Under the pieces are notes generated by a model that was not told the DNA's origin, made no database searches, and was given only the letters and a program-made list of their open reading frames with translations. A stretch of DNA of 64,000 nucleotides from assembly GCF_004365705.1 (NCBI RefSeq), contig NZ_SOBN01000002.1:930001-994000 (forward strand). Direction: 5' to 3'. Shown here in pieces: positions 17,287 to 24,473 of this stretch. Within the stretch, counting starts at the first letter, position 1. Every line of letters begins with the position of its first letter. The position numbers and the translations under genes are program-made. Source of the DNA: Streptomyces sp. 846.5. Lineage in GTDB: Bacteria; Actinomycetota; Actinomycetes; Streptomycetales; Streptomycetaceae.

Positions 17287-18399
17287 TCAGGCCGTCTGGA
17301 GCGAGGGGTAGTCGGTGTAGCCCTCCGGCCCCGGTACGTAGAACAGTTCCGGCCGCGGCTCGTTCTCAGGGTGCCCGCCCTGCCAGCGCTCGACCAGGTC
17401 GGGGTTGGCGATGAGGGCCCGGCCCACGACCACGGCGTCGGCGCGGTCGGCCTCGATGTGCTGGATCGCGTCCTCGCGGGTGGTCTGCCCTCCGAGGAAG
17501 CCGTTGTTGACGATCAGTTTGCCGTCGAAGCGCTGCCGCAGCTCCTGGACCAGCTCGCCGCCCGCCTCGGTGTGCAGTACGGAGAGGTAGGCCAGGCCCA
17601 GTGGGCGCAGTTGGTCGAGCAGGGTGCCGTAGGTGGCCAGGACGTCGTCCCGGTCGGTCTCGAAGACGTCCGCGAGGGTGATCTCAGGCGAGATCCGCAG
17701 CCCGACCCGCTCGGCACCGACGGCCTGGGCGACCGCCGTGACCACCTCGACGACGAAGCGCGCCCGGTTCTGGGGCGAGCCGCCGTATTCGTCGGTGCGC
17801 TGGTTGGCCGCCGGGGAGAGGAACTGGTGGAGTAGGTAACCGTTGGCGCCGTGGATTTCCACGCCGTCCGCTCCTGCCTCGATGGCCCGGCGGGCCGCGG
17901 CAACGAAGTTCTCCAGTGCTGTCTGGGCCTCTGCGGTGGTCATCGCTTCTGGTGTGGGGAAGGGCTGCTCGCCCTTCTCGGTGAACGTCTTGCCGTCGAT
18001 GGCGATCGCGCTGGGGGCGAGGACACGCCGGCCGCCGTTGACATCGGGGTGTGCGGCGCGGCCGGCGTGCATGATCTGCAGGACGATGCGGCCGCCCTGG
18101 GCGTGCACCGCCTCGAACACCTGCTGCCAGCCGGCCGCCTGCGCGTCGGCGGCGATGCCCGGCGCGCCGACCCATCCCTGCGACGCGTGGTCGGGGTAGG
18201 TGCCCTCGGTGATGATCATTCCGACGCTCGCCCGCTGGCGGTAGTACTCGACCATCAGGTCCCCGGGGATGCCGGTGGAACCGGCCCGGACCCGGGTCAG
18301 CGGTGCCATGACGATGCGGTTGGCGAGCTCGATCTTCCCGAGGGTGACCGGGGAGAAGAGTGACGGAACAGGAGAAATTTCTGCAGTGTTGACGGGCAT
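17287..18399 (-). CDS. Old Yellow Enzyme-family FMN ene-reductase
   Basis: A 370-residue TIM-barrel flavoprotein of the NemA/xenobiotic reductase class. These enzymes reduce activated C=C bonds, nitrate esters and similar electrophiles with NAD(P)H. Typical pieces are ANRIVMAPLTR (about 27), LQIMHAGRAAHP (about 107), the substrate-site segment VEIHGANGYLLHQFLSP (about 185), DEYGGSPQNRARF (about 210) and the phosphate loop VVVGRALIANPDL near 340. The start lies 62 bp from a 26-bp palindrome that is also present before the aldehyde dehydrogenase gene. Its own ArsR neighbour survives only as a stub at 18511. Confidence 0.93.
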   Translation of the reverse strand: MPVNTAEISPVPSLFSPVTLGKIELANRIVMAPLTRVRAGSTGIPGDLMVEYYRQRASVGMIITEGTYPDHASQGWVGAPGIAADAQAAGWQQVFEAVHAQGGRIVLQIMHAGRAAHPDVNGGRRVLAPSAIAIDGKTFTEKGEQPFPTPEAMTTAEAQTALENFVAAARRAIEAGADGVEIHGANGYLLHQFLSPAANQRTDEYGGSPQNRARFVVEVVTAVAQAVGAERVGLRISPEITLADVFETDRDDVLATYGTLLDQLRPLGLAYLSVLHTEAGGELVQELRQRFDGKLIVNNGFLGGQTTREDAIQHIEADRADAVVVGRALIANPDLVERWQGGHPENEPRPELFYVPGPEGYTDYPSLQTA

Positions 18400-18460
18400 G
18401 GGTGTCCTTGCGTAATGGGGTGGACAACGGGAGGGAAGTCATTCGGTTCTTCACCGTATC

Positions 18461-18486
18461 GCATGTTCGCGCCAACGCGAACATGC
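18461..18486. promoter_or_regulatory. Perfect 26-bp palindrome, ArsR-type operator
   Basis: Arms GCATGTTCGCG and CGCGAACATGC flank CCAA. Of the central 24 bases, 21 match the palindrome at 20634-20657, and the sequence similarity runs on into the first codons of the divergent arsR-type gene. It should bind the ArsR protein encoded at 20678-21031. Confidence 0.8.
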
Positions 18487-18510
18487 GTCGAGGGTCGCCC
18501 TCCTTCCCTC

Positions 18511-18543
18511 ATGGCCAGTCAGATCTCGCCTGCGCCCGAGTGA
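18511..18543 (+). pseudogene. Stub of an ArsR-family regulator gene
   Basis: The ATG and next two codons, MAS, and the whole upstream 60 bp resemble the start of the intact ArsR gene at 20678. The frame then leaves the family and stops after ten codons (MASQISPAPE). So the Old Yellow Enzyme gene once had its own divergent ArsR regulator, which was cut off, perhaps when the intron-bearing DNA beginning near 18575 was joined. Confidence 0.6.
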
Positions 18544-18574
18544 CCCTTCTTGGTCTGCTGGCCACCCAGTTCGG

Positions 18575-18884
18575 TGTTCCGGGCGGCGGTGCGACGGAAG
18601 TAGGTCACCGCACTGCCTGAGCGGAGCATCGTGTGGAACCGGAACGCGTTCCCGCACAGATGGGCTGGATATTTTCGGTTGGGGAACTCGACCCATGTCG
18701 CCGGCCAGATCGGCTCGTACGCGCGGATGTGGATCGGCGTGCTCCTCGCCGAGAAGCACCAGCGCATCAGGAAGTTCGGCTGAGCGGTGGTTTCCTCCGC
18801 CGCCGCTCCCTGGGCCTGATCGTCCTGCATGGAACCGTCATTGAACCCAGGCCCTTCCGGGACTGGCGGGGCAGACCGATTGCC
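18575..18884 (+). pseudogene. Group II intron reverse transcriptase/maturase, 3' remnant
   Basis: Frames on the plus strand give WAGYFRLGNSTHVAGQIG, then YARMWIGVLLAEKHQRIRKFG, a stop, and after a frameshift LGLIVLHGTVIEPRPFRDW followed by RGRPIAG. This order (WAGYFRYGN, KRH...R.FG, a PRPFRDWRGRP tail) is that of the maturase and C-terminal region of bacterial intron reverse transcriptases. The catalytic reverse-transcriptase core is missing, and stops and a frameshift make it non-functional. The 52-bp repeat follows directly. No intact domain V hairpin was recognised. Confidence 0.65.
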
Positions 18885-18936
18885 GGTGAGTGTGGGTAGG
18901 GATTTTCGGAGTCTGGTCAAGTTGAGCGCCCGGTTG
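18831..18936 (+). repeat. Repeat copy B (shared with 15906-15987)
   Basis: This copy keeps the end of the reverse-transcriptase frame (18831-18884) and the 52-base block that matches 15936-15987 at 50 positions. The two copies are direct repeats 2.95 kb apart and bracket the NAD(P) reductase, the Old Yellow Enzyme gene and its operator. Confidence 0.7.
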
Positions 18937-19164
18937 GTGCCTCGGGTGCGCCGGTCTTCACGACCCCCGTGGGGCGGTGCTCGTAGGGGCGGGAAGGTGC
19001 CGGCCAGCCCGGGCTCGGGAGAGCATGGAGCCGATTCAGGGCTTCGATGTTCACGTCGATCCAGGGCTCGCCCCAGCCTGTGAGACGCCCCCGCGACCAC
19101 CGCCCTCAACCCGACCACGAGGCCAGGAACCTATAGGTGGCTCCTGCGGTGGCCGGAACAGGGA

Positions 19165-19206
19165 CCTCGGCAATCCTCTTTCTCGCTTGTCAGAAGAGAG
19201 CCGAGG
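19165..19206 (-). terminator. Hairpin after the aldehyde dehydrogenase gene
   Basis: CCTCGGC and a pyrimidine run CCTCTTTCT pair with AGAAGAGAG and GCCGAGG across a loop of about eight bases. It begins one base beyond the stop codon of the gene that ends at 19207, where a transcript should end. A U-tract is lacking, as is common in streptomycetes. Confidence 0.6.
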
Positions 19207-20556
19207 CTAGCTGAGCGGTACGTCCACGACACTCTTGAGGTGGCTGAACGTTTCGAGGGAGTACCGGCCGTGGTAGTGGCCCATGCCGCTTTCGCCGACG
19301 CCACCGAAGGGCAGGCCCGGCACGAGCACCTGAATCCCCGGCGAGCCCAAGGCGACGGCGCCGGAGGACGTCTCGTTCACCAGGCGCGACTTGGTGGCCT
19401 CGGACGTGGTGAGGGCGTAGAGCCCCAGCGGCTTGTCGCGTTCGTTGATGAAGGCGATGGCGGCGTCGAGGTCGGCGACTTCGATGATGGCGAGGATCGG
19501 ACCGAAGATCTCCTCCTGCATGACCGGTGATGCGGGGTCGACGTCGGTGAGCACGGTCGGTGCGATGAACAGGTCGTCACGGTCGCGCTGGCCTCCCACC
19601 GCTACCTGGCCGGAGTCCAGCAGGCGGGTGAGCCGGTCGAAATGCCGCTCGTTGATGATCCGGCCGTAGTCGGGGGCGGTCTGCGGAGTGGAGCCGAACT
19701 GGGCTTCGATCGCCTTGCGGAGGGCGGAAACCAGCGCGACAGCAGTGGCAGGATCAGCCAGAACATAGTCCGGGGCTCCGCACGACTGTCCCGCGTTCAC
19801 CGAGAACTTGCCGCCGGCCAGCCGCTTCGCAGCCTCGTCCACGTCAGCGTCGGGCGCCACGAAGATCGGATTCTTGCCCCCGAGTTCAAGCGTGACGGGG
19901 GTGAGGTTCTCGGCTGCTGCGGCCATGACGATCCGGCCGACCCTGCCGTTGCCCGTGTAGAAGATGTGGCCGAAACGCTGTGCCAGGAGGGCCGTGGTCT
20001 CCTCGGCGCCCCCCTCGACCACGGTGAGTACGTCGGCGTCGAAGTACTGGCGCAGGAGGCGGGCAAGCACCGCCGAGGTGTGCACCGAGATCTCGCTCGG
20101 CTTGGCCACCACGGTGTTCCCGGCGGCCAGTGCGCCGATGAGGGGATCGATGAGAAGGTGCACCGGGAAGTTCCACGTGCCGATCACCAGGACGACCCCG
20201 AGCGGGTCGTACTTGGTGTAAGCCGTTGTCGTGGAACCGAGGAAGGCAGGAACCTCCACCGGGCGGGGCTGAAGCCAGCTCTCGAGACTCGCCAGCGTCT
20301 CGTCGATGTGACCGACGGTGAGGTCGATCTCCGCCATCTTCGCCTCGGCGGCGTTCTTCCTCAGATCCGCCCAGAGCGCTCCGAGCAGTTCCTGCTCGTT
20401 TTCGACCAGCAATGCCCGCAGCCGCTGCAGCTGGTCGATGCGCCAGTCCAGTGGGCGGGTGACGCCGGTGTTGAACGTCGCGCGCAGGCGGCCGACGACC
20501 TCCGCCGCCGGTTCGCTCTGGGACGTCCTGGACTCATTCTGCGTTGTTGTGGTCAT
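19207..20556 (-). CDS. Class 3-type NAD(P)-dependent aldehyde dehydrogenase
   Basis: A 449-residue aldehyde dehydrogenase of the short, class 3 form (about 450 residues without an N-terminal extension). YDPLGVVLVIGTWNFPVHL (about 100) includes the cofactor-site Asn. The general base is in LELGGKNP (about 210), the nucleophile in NAGQSCGAPDY (about 245) and EEIFGPILAI near 335. It turns fatty or aromatic aldehydes into acids. The ATG at 20556 is preferred over an upstream codon because GGAGC precedes it. The gene is divergent from an ArsR regulator across the palindrome at 20634-20657, so it is probably induced by the aldehyde or a related electrophile. Confidence 0.93.
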   Translation of the reverse strand: MTTTTQNESRTSQSEPAAEVVGRLRATFNTGVTRPLDWRIDQLQRLRALLVENEQELLGALWADLRKNAAEAKMAEIDLTVGHIDETLASLESWLQPRPVEVPAFLGSTTTAYTKYDPLGVVLVIGTWNFPVHLLIDPLIGALAAGNTVVAKPSEISVHTSAVLARLLRQYFDADVLTVVEGGAEETTALLAQRFGHIFYTGNGRVGRIVMAAAAENLTPVTLELGGKNPIFVAPDADVDEAAKRLAGGKFSVNAGQSCGAPDYVLADPATAVALVSALRKAIEAQFGSTPQTAPDYGRIINERHFDRLTRLLDSGQVAVGGQRDRDDLFIAPTVLTDVDPASPVMQEEIFGPILAIIEVADLDAAIAFINERDKPLGLYALTTSEATKSRLVNETSSGAVALGSPGIQVLVPGLPFGGVGESGMGHYHGRYSLETFSHLKSVVDVPLS

Positions 20557-20633
20557 GAGATGTGCTCCGTTCTGGATGCAAGCCACGCCATCGAGGCGTT
20601 GGTGAAGGGGTCGTTCCGGTCTTCACTGTAGCC

Positions 20634-20657
20634 CATGTACGCACTAACGCGAACATG
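20634..20657. promoter_or_regulatory. 24-bp ArsR-type operator, sister of 18461-18486
   Basis: Arms CATGTACGC and GCGAACATG flank ACTAAC. It is slightly less symmetrical than its partner before the Old Yellow Enzyme gene. It sits 20 bp before the ArsR start and 78 bp before the aldehyde dehydrogenase start, so one site can repress both. Confidence 0.8.
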
Positions 20658-20677
20658 AGGGGCGTTACCCTTCTCTC

Positions 20678-21031
20678 ATGGCCAGCCGCACCGCATCCCC
20701 GCTCATCCACCCCGGCATCGACGACTTCGACCTCTTCAAGGTCATGAGCGCGCTGACCGATGAGACCCGGCTCGCCATCGTCGTCGGACTCGCCGCCTCT
20801 CCTGGTCTGGCCTGCAGCGTCTTCAGGCAGGACGTCACCGCCTCCGTGCTCACCCGCCACTTCCGCGTCCTGCGTGAGGCCGGCGTCATCCGGCAGCGCG
20901 ACGTCGGCACCCGCCGCTTCAACACCCTGCGCAAGGAAGAACTCGACCAGCGGTTCCCCGGACTGCTCGACCTCGTCCTCAAGGAGGGCGCCGCCCGCGA
21001 GACGCCCCACGCGGACACCGACAGCGCCTGA
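20678..21031 (+). CDS. ArsR-family winged-helix repressor
   Basis: A 117-residue ArsR/SmtB-fold regulator of usual size. The core FKVMSALTDETRLAIVVGLA is followed by the recognition region SVLTRHFRVLREAGVIRQR. The metal-binding CxC of the alpha-3 helix is absent; the lone cysteine is in LACSVF. So it probably senses an organic electrophile through that Cys, or a small ligand, not arsenic. It is divergent from the aldehyde dehydrogenase gene. The same operator before the Old Yellow Enzyme gene suggests a two-gene detoxification regulon. Confidence 0.9.
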   Translation: MASRTASPLIHPGIDDFDLFKVMSALTDETRLAIVVGLAASPGLACSVFRQDVTASVLTRHFRVLREAGVIRQRDVGTRRFNTLRKEELDQRFPGLLDLVLKEGAARETPHADTDSA

Positions 21032-21398
21032 CACCCCGGGGCGCGCCAGCGCGAACGCAAGCAGGACAGCCCAACGCTCCGCGAACGCTTCCCGGACCGG
21101 CGCCGATCGGCCCGACGGGCACAGAATGGCGGGCCCGCCGACTGCACCGCTGCGCGTTGTCTCGACGCCGCGCTTTGGCGGCTTCGTCGTCGGAAGTCGG
21201 GCACGCCCGAACTGCCCGGCCTCCTTCAGCGGCCACTTCTGGGCCGGGTCGGTGCGGCGGAGAGGAACTTACCGCTCGCGCGAGGCGGTCGCCTGACCCC
21301 GTTCCTCCGGGGAGCGCCCGCCGCATGTACCCATAGGACGTCGACGCAGGCGGCACACCTGTCGTGCTCTCCGCGAAGCGCGCCCTTTTCTCCGCGCT
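21032..21398. other. Intergenic stretch without a supported gene
   Basis: Two convergent genes end at its borders. The open frames inside are rich in Arg, Pro and Ala, lack ribosome-binding sites and resemble no family known to me. No hairpin stands out. Confidence 0.55.
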
Positions 21399-22088
21399 TC
21401 AGCTGGGTGCCGAAATCTGCCCCCCCGACGAGCGGACAACTGCGGCAGGAGGCTCGAATGCGCCCTCTCCCGAACTGAGCCCGTCCAGCAGGAGATCCCC
21501 GAGCTCGGAGAAGGCGTCGCCGGCGGTCAGGCCGGTCCTCTCCAGGAGGACCCCCGACTGGACCGCGTCGATGGTGACCGCCACGACCTGGGCGGCGAAA
21601 TGCCCGTTGAGCCCGCGGAAAACGCCGCTCTGCACGCCCTCCTCGATCAGTTCGTGGACCCGGCGCGCCGCAGCGGCGGAGTTCTTGCGGTAGACCTGTG
21701 CGGTCGGTTCGTAACCGACCATGTCGTCGTAGAAGGCGTGGGAATGCCGACGCATGGCCGTGCCGACGCCGGTGAGGTAGACGCGGATCCGCTGCCGGGG
21801 GTCGGACTCGGCCTGGACTGCCTGCTCGATCTCGGCTGTCGCATCCCGAAAGAAGGCGCGGGTAACCGCCAGCACCAACTGTTCCTTCGTGGAAGCGAGG
21901 CTGTACAGCGTCGCCTTGGAGCACCCCAGCCGCTGGGCGAGATCATCCATGGTCACCGTGGTGAAGCCTTCGGCCAGGATGATCTCCTCGGCCTGGCGCA
22001 GGAGTTCCTCCCGCCGGGAAGTGTCGACGACCCGCCTGCGCGCCGTTCGGCGCGGGCGTCGGTCATGCGAGTCAGTCTGGGCCGTCAC
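21399..22088 (-). CDS. TetR-family regulator with a distant second operator
   Basis: A 229-residue TetR protein. An Arg-rich leader (about 8-30) precedes the helix-turn-helix TMDDLAQRLGCSKATLYSL near residue 50. The remainder fits a TetR_C ligand domain and ends in a loose tail. The GTG start is supported by AGGAGG 8-13 bases before it. The 28-bp element at 22170-22197 lies 82 bp upstream and recurs at 8001-8028 before the hydrolase-ligase-crotonase-SDR operon. So this protein probably represses itself and that operon and responds to an acyl-CoA or to the substrate. The intervening 13 kb may be later insertion or rearrangement. Confidence 0.9.
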   Translation of the reverse strand: MTAQTDSHDRRPRRTARRRVVDTSRREELLRQAEEIILAEGFTTVTMDDLAQRLGCSKATLYSLASTKEQLVLAVTRAFFRDATAEIEQAVQAESDPRQRIRVYLTGVGTAMRRHSHAFYDDMVGYEPTAQVYRKNSAAAARRVHELIEEGVQSGVFRGLNGHFAAQVVAVTIDAVQSGVLLERTGLTAGDAFSELGDLLLDGLSSGEGAFEPPAAVVRSSGGQISAPS

Positions 22089-22169
22089 CGCAGTAGCCTC
22101 CTATGAGCGTCCCCGCCGGAAGCGGGGAGTTCCTGACCGGGCCGGAAGGCAGACCCACCCCTTGCGTGC

Positions 22170-22197
22170 GGGTACCAAAGTACCGCCTAACGTACCC
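22170..22197. promoter_or_regulatory. 28-bp operator, partner of 8001-8028
   Basis: Outer arms GGGTACC/CGTACCC and inner GGTACCAAAGTACC form overlapping inverted repeats. The reverse complement differs from 8001-8028 at four positions only. It is upstream of the TetR gene at 22088, hence probably autoregulatory. Confidence 0.8.
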
Positions 22198-22374
22198 ACG
22201 GTGAGGCCTCGTGGGTGACGTTCAGGGGAGGGTGTGCCGGAACTGTTCGGGACGAGCCTCCCGGTCCCGAGGACCAGCCGGAGACCACTACGTGCGTGCA
22301 AGGCCCCACGCGATGGCTACATCGACTCGATCCTGATCGAAACCCGTTGCCGCGCCACTTGACCTGCGCTAACG

Positions 22375-22548
22375 TCATGAACTGCGATACTGCTTTCTAC
22401 TGAACTTCGCAGGGGCGAGGTTCGCACAAAATGGGGCCTCTGCGGACACGGTGGAGACCCAGGCGATCGGCCGGGGGACCACCACGGCCGTCAGCAGCCT
22501 GTAGAAGGCGTGCGAATCCATGGTTTGTGGATCGAAGTCGATGCGCAT
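22375..22548 (-). pseudogene. Flavin reductase-like gene, 5' fragment only
   Basis: From an ATG at 22548, preceded by GGAGG, the frame reads MRIDFDPQTMDSHAFYRLLT, then AVVVPRPIAWVSTVSAE and ANLAP. This is the start of the DIM6/NTAB (flavin reductase-like, FMN-binding) family. After about 50 residues, near 22400, it departs from the family and stops, so three quarters of the gene is gone. The IS3 element begins about 60 bp upstream of its start, at 22609. Such proteins supply reduced FMN to monooxygenases, matching the oxidative theme of the neighbouring genes. Confidence 0.7.
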
Positions 22549-22649
22549 GTCGATCAGTATCCTCCAGCACCCGGCCCTCTCTGACAGTCTCGACAGAGAC
22601 GCCCGGAATGTCGGGTTAGTCTAGATGGACGAGACAGGAGCACTTCGGC

Positions 22650-23045
22650 ATGGCCAGTACCACCACCCCCGCGTCCGGCTCCGGGCAGGACCCGGCGCCC
22701 CGCCCGAAGCGGCGCACGTTCACGGCGCAGTACAAGCTGCGGATCGTCGCTGAGTACGACGCGGCCCCGAACGGCGAGAAGGGCGCGATCCTGCGCCGCG
22801 AGCGGCTCTACCACTCGCACATCATCGAGTGGCGGGCCGCGCGCGACGCCGCTGCGGCGGCCACCCTGGTCGACCAGCGCACCTCCGCGGCCCGGCCGAA
22901 GAAGGCCGCCGAACAGGCGGAACTTGAGCGGCTGCGCAAGAAGGTCGCCCGCCTCGAGAAGGACGTGGCGCATCGCGACGCCGCTTTGGAGCTGCTGGGA
23001 AAAACACACGCGCTCTTGGAGAGGCTCTCCGAGAGCGCGGGCTGA
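22650..23045 (+). CDS. IS3-family transposase OrfA
   Basis: A 131-residue protein that begins with a basic segment PKRRTFTAQYKLRIV and helix-turn-helix (about 25-75) and ends in a leucine-zipper-like coiled coil ERLRKKVARLEKDVAHRDAA (about 90-110). OrfA binds the terminal repeats. The ATG follows AGGAG. Near its end the run GGGAAAAACA at 22997-23006 allows a -1 slip that joins it to OrfB. Confidence 0.9.
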   Translation: MASTTTPASGSGQDPAPRPKRRTFTAQYKLRIVAEYDAAPNGEKGAILRRERLYHSHIIEWRAARDAAAAATLVDQRTSAARPKKAAEQAELERLRKKVARLEKDVAHRDAALELLGKTHALLERLSESAG

Positions 23046-24070
23046 AGCACGCCGCCGAGCCCCTGCTCGACGAGGCGTTCACCGGCCTGGAACGGGAGTT
23101 GAACACCACGGCGGCCTGCCGGCTGACCGGACGCTCGCGAGCCACGCACTACCGGCGCCTGCACCCGCCGACGCCGCGCGAGCGCGCACCGCGCCCCTCG
23201 CCGGCTTCCGCGCTTTCCACGACCGAGCGGCAGGCCGTGCTGGACCTGCTCAACCGCCCGCAGTACGCCGACCTCGCCCCGGCCCAGGTCTGGGCCCGGG
23301 AACTGGACGAGGGCCGATACCACTGCTCGGAACGCACCATGTATCGGATCCTGGAGGCCGCCGGGCAGAGCGGGGAACGCCGCAGGCTGGCCTCCCATCC
23401 GGCCAAGACCGTCCCCCAGTTGCGGGCCACAGCCCCGTGCCAGGTACTGACCTGGGACATCACCAAGGTTCAGGGGCCGAACAAGGGCGAGTGGTACCAC
23501 GCCTACGTCATCATCGACATCTACAGCCGCTACATCTGCGGCTGGACCGTGGAACGCGCCGAATCCGCCGACCGCGCCGAGGAGTTGATCCGCGAGACCA
23601 TCGAGCGCAACGGCATCGTGCCCGAAACCGTCCACGCGGACCGGGGCACCGCGATGACCTCCAAGAAGGTCTCCCAACTGCTGATCGACCTCGGCGTCAC
23701 CAGAAGCCACTCCCGACCCAAGGTCAGCAACGACAACCCCTTCAGCGAGTCGAACTTCAAGACCATGAAGTACATGAGCGACTTCCCAAAATCATTCAAC
23801 TCACTTGAAGAAGCCCGTAGTTGGTTCGACGGATTCATCTCGTACTACAACCACGAGCACCGCCACTCGGGCATCGGCCTGCACACCCCGGCGTCAGTCC
23901 ACTTCGGCACCGCCGAACTGGTCCGCGAACAGCGGGCCACCACCCTTGCCGAAGCTTACGCCCGCCACCCCGAACGCTTCGCCCGTCGACCCCAGCCACC
24001 CAAACTCCCGGAACAGGTCTGGATCAACGAACCCCAACCAGAGACAGAACCGGCACAACAGTCTTCATAG
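23000..24070 (+). CDS. IS3-family transposase OrfB (DDE integrase domain)
   Basis: The frame one base behind OrfA is open from the A-run at 23000 and reads on smoothly as ALGEALRERGLKHAAEPLLD, well before the first ATG at 23099. So the natural product is an OrfAB fusion made by -1 frameshifting. The catalytic triad is visible: LTWDITKVQGP, VHADRGTAMTSKK and NPFSESNFKTMKY, spaced as in rve-type integrases. The C-terminus keeps YNHEHRHSGIGLHTPASVH. It cuts and rejoins the element ends. It looks functional. Confidence 0.9.
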   Translation, partial: KNTRALGEALRERGLKHAAEPLLDEAFTGLERELNTTAACRLTGRSRATHYRRLHPPTPRERAPRPSPASALSTTERQAVLDLLNRPQYADLAPAQVWARELDEGRYHCSERTMYRILEAAGQSGERRRLASHPAKTVPQLRATAPCQVLTWDITKVQGPNKGEWYHAYVIIDIYSRYICGWTVERAESADRAEELIRETIERNGIVPETVHADRGTAMTSKKVSQLLIDLGVTRSHSRPKVSNDNPFSESNFKTMKYMSDFPKSFNSLEEARSWFDGFISYYNHEHRHSGIGLHTPASVHFGTAELVREQRATTLAEAYARHPERFARRPQPPKLPEQVWINEPQPETEPAQQSS

Positions 24071-24288
24071 CATCAAATCGTCTCATTTGACTTGACAAGT
24101 TCCGCGGGGAAGCCGACCGCGCACCATAGCAGCAGATCAGCGGCACGACCGAACAGCGAAGTCTTCCAGCCGTAGACCCTTGACCTGCTTCGTTCGTGGT
24201 ACGTCTGACTCTGCCGTACCACGGCGGCGGCAGGTGTCCACCGATGCTCTTGCTGTCCACGGGCGACGAAGCCTGCCATCCTCGTGAA

Positions 24289-24433
24289 TGTTCACGCTCA
24301 CAAATTTCTGTGAGATGTCTTGACGGCCCATCAGCCCCTGTCCATAGTGATGGCCACGACAGAACCTTGAGTCCAGCTCCCTTTTGGCGATCTCCAAAGC
24401 CACCCCGTTTCGCCGAAATTGTTAGCGCTCACA
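24289..24433. promoter_or_regulatory. Two LacI-type operators before the arabinofuranosidase gene
   Basis: TGTTCACGCTCACA (24289-24302) and TGTTAGCGCTCACA (24420-24433) are near-palindromes of one design, TGTNAGCGCTNACA. The second ends 40 bp before the gene start. This form is typical of sugar-responsive LacI repressors in actinomycetes. The remainder of the 24098-24473 gap holds no convincing gene. The LacI gene at 60.6 kb is unlikely to bind here because its own operator differs. Confidence 0.6.
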
Positions 24434-24473
24434 TCGCATGACCCCTCTCCCCCACCCCACGAGGAGTCCTTCC

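Larger units (their letters stand above)
22609..24097 (+). mobile_element. IS3-family insertion sequence
   Basis: An element of about 1.49 kb with two overlapping transposase frames. The left end near 22609 starts TGTCGGGTTAGTC and the right end near 24097 is ...TTTGACTTGACA. Both ends share TGTC and a weakly matching inner part. GGAA-like bases also lie just outside both, so the exact tips and any target duplication are uncertain. It is apparently intact. It landed just upstream of the flavin reductase fragment. Confidence 0.85.

Noticed and set aside
18519-19118. 199-codon minus-strand frame over the intron remnant
   Set aside because: It spans several unrelated remnants in antisense and has no start signal; the plus-strand maturase motifs explain the coding look.
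20678-21031. Arsenic-resistance regulator
   Set aside because: The ArsR fold is present but the metal-binding CxC is missing and no arsenic genes are nearby.
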